DNA from: an uncultured Clostridia bacterium | GTDB taxonomy: Bacteria > Bacillota > Clostridia > Oscillospirales > Ruminococcaceae | Direction of reading: 5' to 3' | NCBI GenBank assembly: GCA_947631585.1 | Contig: CANRLY010000015.1 | Span: 1-17,461 of the forward strand | DNA length: 17,461 bases | Notes under the pieces: generated by a model | Seen by the model: the letters and a program-made list of their open reading frames with translations, nothing else | The model's database searches: none | What the model was told of the DNA's origin: nothing | In this document: piece after piece, positions 8,275 through 14,089 of the stretch | Numbering within the stretch: the first letter of the stretch is position 1 | Layout: each line of letters opens with the position of its first letter | Program-made: the position numbers and the translations under genes

Positions 8275-8769
8275 TCAGAAAAGGTCCTCGTCGTCGTTAA
8301 GCTTCACGGACGAACACTCAGACAGGTCAAAGTCCTTGTTGTTACCGTCAGGCAGTTCTATCACGAACTGTTTGTTCTGGTAAGAAACCAGCCTGCCGAC
8401 CGTTTCTCTTTCGCCGTTTTCATCAGGTCTGATAGTTTTTACCCTGACCTGATCGCCTATGCAGCTGAGAAAATGTTCCGGCCGTCTCAGCGTTCTGCCC
8501 AGACCCGGCGAACCGCACTCGAACACATAGGAAACGCTGATGGGGTCAACTTCGTCCAGCACCTTGTTGAACTCCCGTGAAAACCTTTCGCAGTCGTCCA
8601 TATCCACTCCGCCGTCCTTGTCTATAAAGACTCTCAGGTACTGTTCCGCCCCTTCTTTTTCAAACCTCACGTCCCAGAGGAACAGCCCCTGCTCCCGGCA
8701 AAGCGGCAGCGCCAGTTCTCTTATTTTTTCGGCGATATTACCGGTCTTTTTGCCCTTTTCCTTTTCCAA
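8275..8769 (-). CDS. rimP: Ribosome maturation factor RimP
   Basis: 30S subunit assembly factor acting on the S12/S19 region. The protein is 164 residues. An N-terminal alpha/beta domain contains LFLWDVRFEKEGAEQYLRVF and DKDGGVDMDDCERFSREFN (the conserved GV-D-DCE-SR block). Next come the YVFECGSPGLGRTLRRPEHF block (family consensus Y-LEVSSPGLDRPL) and a C-terminal SH3-like domain. The start is TTG at 8767-8769, with GAGGT 9 bases upstream; no ATG is available. First gene of the long operon, about 70 bases downstream of the predicted transcription start. Confidence 0.96.
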   Translation of the reverse strand: MEKEKGKKTGNIAEKIRELALPLCREQGLFLWDVRFEKEGAEQYLRVFIDKDGGVDMDDCERFSREFNKVLDEVDPISVSYVFECGSPGLGRTLRRPEHFLSCIGDQVRVKTIRPDENGERETVGRLVSYQNKQFVIELPDGNNKDFDLSECSSVKLNDDEDLF

Positions 8770-8846
8770 ACGCTTCCTACCTCTTTTCCTACAAAAACAA
8801 AGACCGGAAGTTTGATTTCCAGCCTTTCTTTAAACTTATCGGATAT

Positions 8847-8875
8847 ATTATACCATACGTTTTCGCATTTTGCAA
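8847..8875 (-). promoter_or_regulatory. Predicted sigma-A promoter of the rimP-nusA-infB operon
   Basis: On the minus strand TTGCAA (8870-8875) and TATAAT (8847-8852) are separated by 17 bases. TGG directly before the -10 makes it an extended -10. Transcription would start near 8840, leaving a leader of about 70 bases before the rimP TTG. No obvious riboswitch or attenuator is visible in that leader. An inverted-repeat element ends about 33 bases upstream of the -35. Confidence 0.8.
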
Positions 8876-8907
8876 GGGGTTTTGCAAATTTTTTTAATTT
8901 TTCTATT

Positions 8908-9145
8908 GGGGAGACCCTTTTGAAAAAGGTTCTTCCACCTCTTCCGCAGAAAGAGTTACCCCCATCACTAAAACTTTAGTATTTTTTGACGAGGGGTAAT
9001 TGCCCTTATATAATAGCAAAAAGCACGACTATCACTGTTTTGTTAAAAGAAATTACCCCTCGCCAAAAACAATATAAAAGTCTTTGGAAAGGGGTAATTC
9101 TTCCTGCGGAAGAGGGAATAACCTTTCTTCAGAAAGGTTTTCCCC
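8908..9145. repeat. MITE-like imperfect inverted repeat element
   Basis: The left arm (8908-9001) and the right arm (9051-9145) are reverse complements over their whole length, with small indels; by eye about three quarters of positions match. Shared blocks include GGGGA at the outer ends, CTCTTCCGCAG in the middle and CGAGGGGTAATT at the inner ends. The centre is 49 bases (9002-9050). Within the right arm AATTACCCCT (9051-9060) can also pair with AGGGGTAATT (9090-9099). AACCTTTC and GAAAGGTT (9120-9139) form a tight hairpin with a 4-base loop. No transposase or clear target duplication is seen. This accounts for half of the 465-base gene-free stretch 8770-9234. Confidence 0.75.
8986..9014 (+). 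promoter_or_regulatory. Predicted plus-strand promoter inside the inverted-repeat element
   Basis: TTGACG (8986-8991) and TATAAT (9009-9014) are exactly 17 bases apart, a near-consensus sigma-A promoter. The mirrored position in the right arm keeps a -35-like TTGGCG but has no -10, so the promoter is one-directional. No protein gene follows on the plus strand: the next genes both face the other way. A transcript from about 9021 would contain the right arm and could end at the hairpin 9114-9145 followed by CTCTTTTT. Confidence 0.55.
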
Positions 9146-9156
9146 AGACTCTTTTT
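9114..9156 (+). terminator. Possible terminator hairpin at the end of the inverted-repeat element
   Basis: GGGA...AACCTTTC, loop TTCA, then GAAAGGTT...TCCC gives a stem of about 12 pairs with one internal mismatch (9114-9144). The T-rich CTCTTTTT follows at 9149-9156, after a short gap. It could end a transcript from the internal promoter at 8986-9014. The gap between stem and T-run makes it weaker than the two clear terminators elsewhere in the window. Confidence 0.35.
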
Positions 9157-9177
9157 CCATTTTTCCGGCAAGGCAAA

Positions 9178-9228
9178 CCGCCGGACTGCACGCTCGGGAC
9201 GTCCGTCCCTCGCTGCACCGTCCGGCGG
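9178..9228 (-). terminator. GC-rich stem-loop just after the PII-like gene
   Basis: CCGCCGGAC (9178-9186) pairs with GTCCGGCGG (9220-9228), and an inner GGGAC/GTCCC pair has a 4-base loop (9197-9210). On the minus strand the hairpin begins 6 bases after the stop at 9235-9237. It is followed by only a short T-run (TTTGCC), so it may be an inefficient terminator, a 3'-end stabilising structure, or another repeated palindromic unit. Confidence 0.45.
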
Positions 9229-9234
9229 ACTTAT

Positions 9235-9621
9235 TCACTCCTCCTCGTCAGTATCCGGCTGAGACTTGTCCTCCGCCAGCTGACGCTTTTTGCTGATGCC
9301 CTCGGCAAAATCTATCGGCACAGTGAAGAGTATTCCCGTGTTCGGCTCGGAAAGATCTCCCACCGTGGTGTATACCACTTTTCTTAAAATATCCAGCTGG
9401 TCGTCCCTTATCACCGAAAGAATGGTGCGGTTGTCCTCTCCGCCGGAACTGAATATCGCCCTTAAAGACGCACTGAGAAAACTGCTGTCCAGCTTGGAAA
9501 GCGTCATCGCCAACCCAGCCGATTCAATAATGGTAGCTCCGCCAATGCCGGCAGCCGTCAGCCCCTCCAGAAAAATATCCAATACGTCCACTTTGTTCAG
9601 GATAAGCACCATCAGCTTCAT
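9235..9621 (-). CDS. PII/CutA-like small protein
   Basis: Protein of 128 residues resembling the PII superfamily (ferredoxin-like trimeric fold). It starts with strand MKLMVLILNK and a helix (VLDIFLEGLTAAGIGGATII). It ends the core with GDLSEPNTGILFTVPID (88-104), the C-terminal strand block typical of PII-like proteins in Firmicutes. The middle (FLSASLRAIFSSGGEDNRTILSVI) does not show a canonical PII T-loop with its modified tyrosine, so it is probably not GlnB/GlnK itself. The tail is acidic. Ligand unknown; relatives bind nucleotides or metals. The ATG at 9619-9621 has AAAGGGGAG 7 bases upstream. It follows the LCP-like gene by 21 bases and is surely cotranscribed. The fold call is from the terminal motifs and is less sure than for the housekeeping genes. 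Confidence 0.7.
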   Translation of the reverse strand: MKLMVLILNKVDVLDIFLEGLTAAGIGGATIIESAGLAMTLSKLDSSFLSASLRAIFSSGGEDNRTILSVIRDDQLDILRKVVYTTVGDLSEPNTGILFTVPIDFAEGISKKRQLAEDKSQPDTDEEE

Positions 9622-9642
9622 ACGAAAACTCCCCTTTCAATG

Positions 9643-10629
9643 TTATTCCATCTCAAGAAACCTCTTCACTTCGTCCGGAAAACTTCCGCTCACCGTGAAG
9701 CTTCCGTCCTCCCACTTTCCTACGGGAGTCAGCGCCTCGCAGGGGTTTTTGTAGTTCTTCATTATGTAAAGCAGACCCTTTTTGCCGGAAATATACTCGT
9801 TCTTTGTCATATTTGTGTCAGAACTGTTATATACCATATTAAACAAAGTGTCCATGTTGTTTTCCAGCATCTCTATCTGCATGAACGCATCGTTTATGAA
9901 ATCTTCCATCAGATCTGCCTGAACTTTCAGATTCTCCATCTTGCCGGCGGAAAAGTTCGGGTAATTCAGATACATTCTCAGCTGATTGTGTATAAGCGTG
10001 ATCTTTTCGCCTTTTTTGCAGGCAAGCTCCTCCCCGGTCAGCGGGTCGGAATAAAACATATTCTCCGTGGGGGTGTGGGTTATGCCGCCTACATAATCGA
10101 CTATCCCGTCAAACGCACCGTTCGTCACGGTCATGTACTTGTCTATCTCTACTCCGTAAACGTCCTCCAGCAGATTCCTTACCGCCGAGACCCCTTTTTC
10201 TGAGTAAACGTCCTTCAGCTGCACCGCAGCCCCGTTGTCGTCGCAGACCAACTCCGCCGGAACAGGTATCATTCGTATCTTTCCTTCGTCAGGAATGAAC
10301 CTTACCAGCAAAGCGTGCTGCATGACATTCTGCTCGTCCGCCTGAACGTATACCACCGAAAACCTGTCCTTCGCCATGGGAACGTCTGTCACCACCGAGG
10401 TTTCCGGCTCTTGTTCCTCTTTCATCACAAACCTGTTGATTATGTAAAATCCGATGAATCCGAACACAACAAGACTTATGAGCAAAGTGAGAAAATACGC
10501 AAAAGCCACCGGCAGCTGACTGGGCTTGGCAGCCTTGCCGGAGACCTCTTCTCCTGCCTGTCTTGCCGGCTTTTCCTGAGACTGCGCCGGCTTTGCCGGT
10601 CTTGGTCTGACTTTGGTGTTGCCTGCCAT
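9643..10629 (-). CDS. LytR-CpsA-Psr-like membrane protein, diverged active site
   Basis: Protein of 328 residues. It has a basic, Pro/Lys-rich cytoplasmic N-terminus (1-40), one transmembrane helix (about 43-67, FAYFLTLLISLVVFGFIGFY) and an extracytoplasmic domain. The domain follows the LytR-CpsA-Psr pattern: HALLVRFIPDEGKIRMIPVP, then VRNLLEDVYGVEIDKYMTV and FDGIVDYVGGITHT. LCP enzymes attach teichoic acid or capsule polymers to peptidoglycan. The conserved SIPRDT segment, whose arginine and aspartate bind the pyrophosphate, reads IPVPAEL here (116-122), and the upstream aspartate-rich block is also altered. It may therefore be a non-catalytic relative. The ATG at 10627-10629 has AGGAGG 7 bases upstream. 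Cotranscribed with the PII-like gene; an unusual partnership. Confidence 0.7.
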   Translation of the reverse strand: MAGNTKVRPRPAKPAQSQEKPARQAGEEVSGKAAKPSQLPVAFAYFLTLLISLVVFGFIGFYIINRFVMKEEQEPETSVVTDVPMAKDRFSVVYVQADEQNVMQHALLVRFIPDEGKIRMIPVPAELVCDDNGAAVQLKDVYSEKGVSAVRNLLEDVYGVEIDKYMTVTNGAFDGIVDYVGGITHTPTENMFYSDPLTGEELACKKGEKITLIHNQLRMYLNYPNFSAGKMENLKVQADLMEDFINDAFMQIEMLENNMDTLFNMVYNSSDTNMTKNEYISGKKGLLYIMKNYKNPCEALTPVGKWEDGSFTVSGSFPDEVKRFLEME

Positions 10630-10653
10630 TTATCTTCCTCCTTTTGAGGGCAA

Positions 10654-10761
10654 TTTTCAACAACCATAGGGGAAACTTTTCAACTTTTCAACAAAACTTT
10701 GTTGAAAACCACTGTTTTTCCGCATACGAGACGGAACTTTTGTTGAAAACTCTGTTGAAAG
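10654..10761. repeat. Cluster of TTTTCAACA boxes around the LCP-like gene promoter
   Basis: TTTTCAACA occurs exactly at 10654-10662 and 10685-10693, and as the reverse complement TGTTGAAAA at 10700-10708 and 10741-10749. One-mismatch copies lie at 10677-10685 and 10753-10761. The copies at 10685 and 10700 form a perfect palindrome (10685-10708, 11-base arms, 2-base centre). That palindrome overlaps the -35 of the predicted promoter at 10663-10691. The arrangement looks like repeated binding sites for a regulator; which one is unknown. Confidence 0.65.
10663..10691 (-). promoter_or_regulatory. Predicted promoter of the LCP-like/PII-like operon
   Basis: On the minus strand TTGAAA (10686-10691) and TATGGT (10663-10668) are 17 bases apart. 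The -35 lies inside the 10685-10708 palindrome, and two more TTTTCAACA copies flank the site. Transcription would start near 10656, about 27 bases before the ATG, just upstream of the AGGAGG ribosome site. A protein bound to the boxes would be expected to block or modulate this promoter. Confidence 0.55.
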
Positions 10762-10820
10762 TGTTGATAGAATCTAAAATTGATAAAAAACTATTGAAAA
10801 ACAACTGCAAAAGGTGTAAA

Positions 10821-11408
10821 CTAAACATTGGTCTTGAAAAGCGCAGGATTCTTTTCCACGTCGATTATCCGCAGGTCGAGTCCCCGCTTTCTTGCATAAG
10901 CTATGGTCTGCCCCGTGCCGCTCCTGCGGTCGGAAACAACGGCTATTAGCTTTGAGGAATTATCCACCATGAAACAGTTTCTTCTTTTCATGCAGCCGGG
11001 AGTGTATTCCTCCGCCAGGCAGATGACCTTGTCCGCCTGGTCTATGATAAAATTGTAATCGTAAAGGTCTGCGCCCAGCAGGTCGTCTTTCTGACCTCTG
11101 AAAGGCACTGCGCAAACCAGCCTTACGTCTTTTCTTTTGCGCTTTATCTCCAGCACGAACTGAGCCGCCCACATATCTATCCCTCTTGCCATGCCGGTAA
11201 TGAAAGTCCGGTAGCCCTCGTTCAGGGCATCCTCTATGGCAAGCCTGAGAACGCTCAGCAGCCGCCTCAGTTCAGGACAGTTTTTCACGTCGCCGTTGCC
11301 GGCAAGCTTTTCAGGTCGGTGTCCCGAAAAACAGCAGGTCACGGCAGGGTCTGAACCGACAAGATCAGCAGTCAGATCAACGGCACGATCAGTATAGTCA
11401 ATAGGCAT
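10821..11408 (-). CDS. SLOG-family (YpsA/DUF1273-like) nucleotide-binding protein
   Basis: Protein of 195 residues with a SLOG Rossmann-type fold. Signatures are FSGHRPEKL (27-35), GMARGIDMWAAQF (72-84), AVPFRGQ (100-106), RRNCFMVDNSSKLIAVV (142-158) and SGTGQT (163-168), all typical of the YpsA/DUF1273 branch. SLOG proteins bind nucleotides or nucleotide-derived signals. YpsA affects cell division in Bacillus and Staphylococcus, while many clostridial relatives are uncharacterised or lie on mobile elements. No membrane segment. The ATG at 11406-11408 has AAAGGA upstream. It lies 23 bases after the 80-residue gene and probably shares its transcript. No convincing intrinsic terminator is seen downstream (10770-10820), only an AT-rich stretch. 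Confidence 0.85.
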   Translation of the reverse strand: MPIDYTDRAVDLTADLVGSDPAVTCCFSGHRPEKLAGNGDVKNCPELRRLLSVLRLAIEDALNEGYRTFITGMARGIDMWAAQFVLEIKRKRKDVRLVCAVPFRGQKDDLLGADLYDYNFIIDQADKVICLAEEYTPGCMKRRNCFMVDNSSKLIAVVSDRRSGTGQTIAYARKRGLDLRIIDVEKNPALFKTNV

Positions 11409-11431
11409 TTGATCCGTCCTTTCTTTTCCGT

Positions 11432-11674
11432 TCAGCCTGTCAGATACTGTTTCCGGTAATAATAATGCAGAACTTCATCAGCCTGCTCGTCTGTCATACC
11501 GCTTTCACCGCCTGTGTTAAAGCGGACACAGGATTTGAACTCATCAAGGTAAATATCCAACATTGTGGAATTTGTCAAAACAGCATTTTCTAACTCTGTT
11601 ATTGCGTTTTCAACTTCTTTTGGAACAGGGAAATCAAACTTTTTTCTGATAAATACTTTTTTGTTTTCCGCCAT
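11432..11674 (-). CDS. Small protein of unknown function (80 residues)
   Basis: I do not recognise this protein. It begins with a basic stretch (MAENKKVFIRKKF) and has a central, probably helical, acidic segment (about 18-48, PVPKEVENAITELENAVL...). It ends in a Tyr-rich tail (HYYYRKQYLTG). No transmembrane segment, signal or zinc motif is present. The ATG at 11672-11674 has AAAGGA 9 bases upstream and a predicted promoter about 100 bases upstream; an in-frame extension further upstream lacks any ribosome site and would run into the alr start. The gene is more AT-rich than its neighbours. Its position just ahead of the SLOG gene suggests a joint function, but none can be assigned from sequence. 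Confidence 0.8.
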   Translation of the reverse strand: MAENKKVFIRKKFDFPVPKEVENAITELENAVLTNSTMLDIYLDEFKSCVRFNTGGESGMTDEQADEVLHYYYRKQYLTG

Positions 11675-11771
11675 GTAAATTTGTCCTTTCAGCGCCGTAT
11701 CATCGTTCTGATATGCTGTATTTATCAGCAGTTTAAAAACGTTTTTCACCTTGCTGCGCTCGTATACACTA

Positions 11772-11800
11772 ATGATAACACATTTCCGCCTTTTTGTAAA
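11772..11800 (-). promoter_or_regulatory. Predicted promoter of the small-protein/SLOG unit
   Basis: On the minus strand TTTACA (11795-11800) and TATCAT (11772-11777) are 17 bases apart. The start would be near 11765, giving a leader of about 90 bases that includes a 12-base palindrome AAAAACGTTTTT (11735-11746). The promoter faces away from alr, whose ATG is 32 bases from the -35. I see no equally good plus-strand promoter for alr in this gap. Confidence 0.65.
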
Positions 11801-11831
11801 GCGGTTTAACGATCTATAAGGAGTAATTTTT

Positions 11832-12983
11832 ATGGAAATTTTAAAAAGGGCGTGGGCGGAAGTCCACCTTGACAGGCTGAGAGCCAATGTAGAGAATTAC
11901 CAAAACTGCCTTGGCAGTGAAACTGGCAAAACTCAGCTTATGTGCGTGGTGAAAGCCGACTGCTACGGTCACGGAAGTCCGGCGTGTTCGCTATATCTGC
12001 AAGAGGAAGCCGGTATAAGATGGTTTGCGGTGTCAAACCTGAACGAAGCTCTGGAACTGCGTGAAAGCGGCATAACCGGTGAGATACTTATTCTGGGCTA
12101 CACCCCTCCGGAGTACGCCGGCGTTCTTTCTGAAAACAATATCATTCAGGCTGCTACCGACCTTGAGTACGCACAGGAACTGTCCTCCTGTGCCGACAAT
12201 TGCGCCGGCAAGCCGGTAAGGGTCCACATCAAGCTGGATACCGGCATGAGCAGACTGGGACTGCGGTTTTCCTCCCCCGACGAATACTGCGAACAGATAC
12301 TCAGTATAGCTTCCCTTGAAAATATCAGCGCAGAGGGGCTTTTTACCCACCTCAGCTCCGCCGATTCCATGGACAGCGAAAGCGTTGAGTTCACAAAAGA
12401 GCAGATAAAGCTCTTCGACAGCGTCTGCAATAAAGCCCAGAAGCTCTGCCCTCAGCTGAAAGAACGGCATTTCATGAACTCGGCAGGCGGTGTGTTCTAT
12501 AACAGCAGCAAGGCTACCCTTGCAAGACTTGGCATCATAATGTACGGCCTTACACCGGACAGGGAACTGAAACTGCCCTTTGAACTCCACCCGGTCATGG
12601 AACTGAAAGCGGTGGTCTCTCAGGTGAAATACCTGGAAAAAGGCGCAAGCGTCAGCTACGGCAGGACTTTCACCGCCCCCGGAAGGATAAAGACCGCTAC
12701 CGTTGCGGCAGGCTATGCGGACGGCGTTCCCAGGCTTCTTTCAAATAAGGGGGAAGTCCTTATCGGCGGCAAAAAAGCCCCCATCATCGGCAGGGTCTGC
12801 ATGGACCAGCTCATTGCGGACGTCACCGGCATAGACGTCCGACCCGGAGACGTTGCCGTTATCATAGGCTCGGACGGCGCAAACACCGTTACCGCCGACG
12901 ATATCGCCGAGAAGTGTTCCACCATCGGGTATGAGATAGTCTGCGGAATAACAAAAAGAGTCCCCAGAGTATACCTGAAATGA
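11832..12983 (+). CDS. alr: Alanine racemase
   Basis: PLP enzyme that converts L-alanine to D-alanine for peptidoglycan synthesis. The protein is 383 residues, the usual length. The N-terminal barrel has VVKADCYGHG (39-48); K41 is the PLP-binding lysine, and the segment varies from the common KANAYGHG. VHIKLDTGMSRLG (131-143) is the second signature. The C-terminal domain has VSYGRTF (274-280), where Y276 is the expected second catalytic base, and VCMDQL near residue 312-317. The ATG at 11832-11834 has AAGGAG 8 bases upstream. It is the first plus-strand gene and is divergent from the small-protein/SLOG unit. The end overlaps a weak inverted repeat (12961-12996). Whether alr reads into the next gene is unclear, since that gene has its own promoter. 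Confidence 0.97.
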   Translation: MEILKRAWAEVHLDRLRANVENYQNCLGSETGKTQLMCVVKADCYGHGSPACSLYLQEEAGIRWFAVSNLNEALELRESGITGEILILGYTPPEYAGVLSENNIIQAATDLEYAQELSSCADNCAGKPVRVHIKLDTGMSRLGLRFSSPDEYCEQILSIASLENISAEGLFTHLSSADSMDSESVEFTKEQIKLFDSVCNKAQKLCPQLKERHFMNSAGGVFYNSSKATLARLGIIMYGLTPDRELKLPFELHPVMELKAVVSQVKYLEKGASVSYGRTFTAPGRIKTATVAAGYADGVPRLLSNKGEVLIGGKKAPIIGRVCMDQLIADVTGIDVRPGDVAVIIGSDGANTVTADDIAEKCSTIGYEIVCGITKRVPRVYLK

Positions 12984-12996
12984 CTGTTTCTGGGGA
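12961..12996 (+). other. Inverted repeat across the alr stop
   Basis: TCCCCAGA (12961-12968) and TCTGGGGA (12989-12996) are 8-base perfect arms around a 20-base loop that contains the alr stop codon. It is followed by AAAGCTTTG and not a T-run. It is therefore a poor intrinsic terminator candidate and may be chance. Confidence 0.3.
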
Positions 12997-13054
12997 AAAG
13001 CTTTGTAAACTTCGCAAATTCTTAAAACTTTTATGGAAAATGCCCGGCTTTCTA

Positions 13055-13083
13055 TTGACAAAATAAAAATAATCGGTTATGAT
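13055..13083 (+). promoter_or_regulatory. Strong predicted promoter of the zinc-ribbon/lipoprotein cluster
   Basis: A perfect -35 TTGACA (13055-13060), a 17-base spacer and TATGAT (13078-13083). Transcription would begin near 13090, giving a leader of about 83 bases with two palindromes before the GGAGG ribosome site at 13160-13164. Confidence 0.8.
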
Positions 13084-13091
13084 TAATGTGG

Positions 13092-13110
13092 TTTATAATG
13101 ATATTATAAA
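13092..13110. promoter_or_regulatory. Operator-like palindrome at the predicted transcription start
   Basis: TTTATAAT, the centre GAT, then ATTATAAA form a perfect 8+3+8 inverted repeat directly after the predicted start site, where a repressor dimer commonly binds. The regulator is not identifiable. Its TATAAT core has no matching -35, so a second promoter is less likely. Confidence 0.5.
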
Positions 13111-13122
13111 TGCAGCTTTCGT

Positions 13123-13139
13123 GCGGAAAATTTTTCCGC
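13123..13139 (+). promoter_or_regulatory. Leader palindrome before the zinc-ribbon gene
   Basis: GCGGAAAA and TTTTCCGC are perfect 8-base arms around one T, about 20 bases upstream of the ribosome site. As RNA the tip could not close fully, but the outer pairs could form a stable short hairpin. It could stabilise the transcript, modulate translation, or be a second protein-binding site. Confidence 0.4.
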
Positions 13140-13172
13140 CTGACAGTAAATTATTAATTGGAGGAAATGAAA

Positions 13173-13988
13173 ATGGCTAAATTCTGTACCAAGTGCGGAG
13201 CTTCCTGCGACGACAACACCGCATTCTGCACTTCCTGCGGCGCAAAGTTTGACGCTGCGACTTCCGCTCCTGCCGGCAGCGCTTCCGGCGCAAATGGCGA
13301 AAGCGAAAAGACTATCCTTGACAAATTCAAGGAATCCGCCAATATGGAGACTATCAAGTCTCTGTCCAGCAGACCTGACTTCACAAAGATCGTAGGTATC
13401 GCTGTTGTAGCGGTCGCTGCGCTGATAATCCTTATTATCCTGATCTCCATACTGGGCGGCGCATGGAAAAAGCCGGTCAAGAATATGTTCAAGGGTATGC
13501 GTGACTGCGACGCCGAAAAGCTTATCGAAGTGACCGACGAGTATAGACTGGACAAATTTGAGGACAGCTATAAGGGCAGCGATAAGAGCTATGATGAAAC
13601 CCTTGAAAAGAGACTGGAAGACACCATGGACCAGCTGGAGGACGAGCTTGGAAAGGACGTTAAGATCTCTTACGACATCACCGACAAGGATAAGCTCAGC
13701 GACGGAGACCTGGACGACATAAAGGATCTTCTGAAGAAAAGCTACGACGCTAAGGGCGTTAAGGTAACTAAGGGTTATGAGCTTGATATCGAGTATACCG
13801 CAAAGGGCAAGAAAGACGATGACGACGACGATGGAAAGATAGTAGTTGTCAAGATAGACGGCGACTGGTATCTCTGGGCGGCAAGCTTTGACGGCGTGCT
13901 TGGAAAAGTCGGCTATACCAGCGTATTGTCAGGCGGCGGAAGCGTAAGTCTTGACGATTACGATTTGAGCGGTTACAATTTGTACTGA
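13173..13988 (+). CDS. Zinc-ribbon membrane protein with acidic extracytoplasmic domain
   Basis: Protein of 271 residues. An N-terminal zinc ribbon, FCTKCG...FCTSCG (C5, C8, C19, C22), is followed by a Ser/Ala/Gly-rich linker (26-45). One transmembrane helix follows at about 73-95. The outside domain (about 100-271) is Asp/Lys-rich and includes a run of six aspartates near 215-220, with a Tyr/Asp-rich end. The layout resembles TcaA/YvbJ-type membrane proteins, which have a cytoplasmic zinc ribbon and an outer domain; the function is unknown. I chose ATG 13173-13175 because GGAGG (13160-13164) lies 8 bases upstream; ATG 13167 is only 2 bases from it. The strong promoter, good ribosome site and AAG/GAC-rich codons suggest high expression. 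Its TGA is the first unit of an octamer array, and a terminator follows at 14050-14089. Confidence 0.85.
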   Translation: MAKFCTKCGASCDDNTAFCTSCGAKFDAATSAPAGSASGANGESEKTILDKFKESANMETIKSLSSRPDFTKIVGIAVVAVAALIILIILISILGGAWKKPVKNMFKGMRDCDAEKLIEVTDEYRLDKFEDSYKGSDKSYDETLEKRLEDTMDQLEDELGKDVKISYDITDKDKLSDGDLDDIKDLLKKSYDAKGVKVTKGYELDIEYTAKGKKDDDDDDGKIVVVKIDGDWYLWAASFDGVLGKVGYTSVLSGGGSVSLDDYDLSGYNLY

Positions 13989-14023
13989 TAAACTGATAAA
14001 CTGATAAATCGCTAAACCGACAA
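13984..14023 (+). repeat. Octamer tandem repeat containing the stop codon
   Basis: Five 8-base units start at the last Tyr codon: ACTGATAA three times (13984-14007), then the decaying copies ATCGCTAA and ACCGACAA. The zinc-ribbon gene's own stop is the TGA at 13986-13988 in the first unit. Read as TGATAAAC the unit resembles the TGAGCAAC unit after nusA, and a single TGATAAAC also covers the stop of the gene ending at 15802. The copies put TGA and TAA stops in all frames. Confidence 0.8.
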
Positions 14024-14049
14024 ATACAGTTTTTCATACCTCATTATTT

Positions 14050-14089
14050 GCAGGTCATCTCTCTCTGAGGTGATCTGCGAATGTTTTTT
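14050..14089 (+). terminator. Intrinsic terminator after the zinc-ribbon gene
   Basis: GCAGGTCATCTC (14050-14061) and GAGGTGATCTGC (14067-14078) form a 12-pair stem (two G-U pairs) with a 5-base loop, followed by TTTTTT at 14084-14089. It lies only 30 bases before the next ATG. No promoter is visible in between, so the lipoprotein genes probably depend on read-through. Confidence 0.8.

Noticed and set aside
8986..9387. 133-codon plus-strand open frame through the inverted repeat
   Set aside because: Runs from the non-coding element into the antisense of the PII-like gene; no ribosome site or protein-like composition.
10654..10761. Replication origin made of DnaA boxes
   Set aside because: The boxes differ from TTATCCACA at two positions, and dnaA, dnaN or an AT-rich unwinding site are not next to them.
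11675..11887. N-terminal extension of the 80-residue protein
   Set aside because: The extension would overlap alr, lacks a ribosome site, and the ATG at 11674 has a good one.
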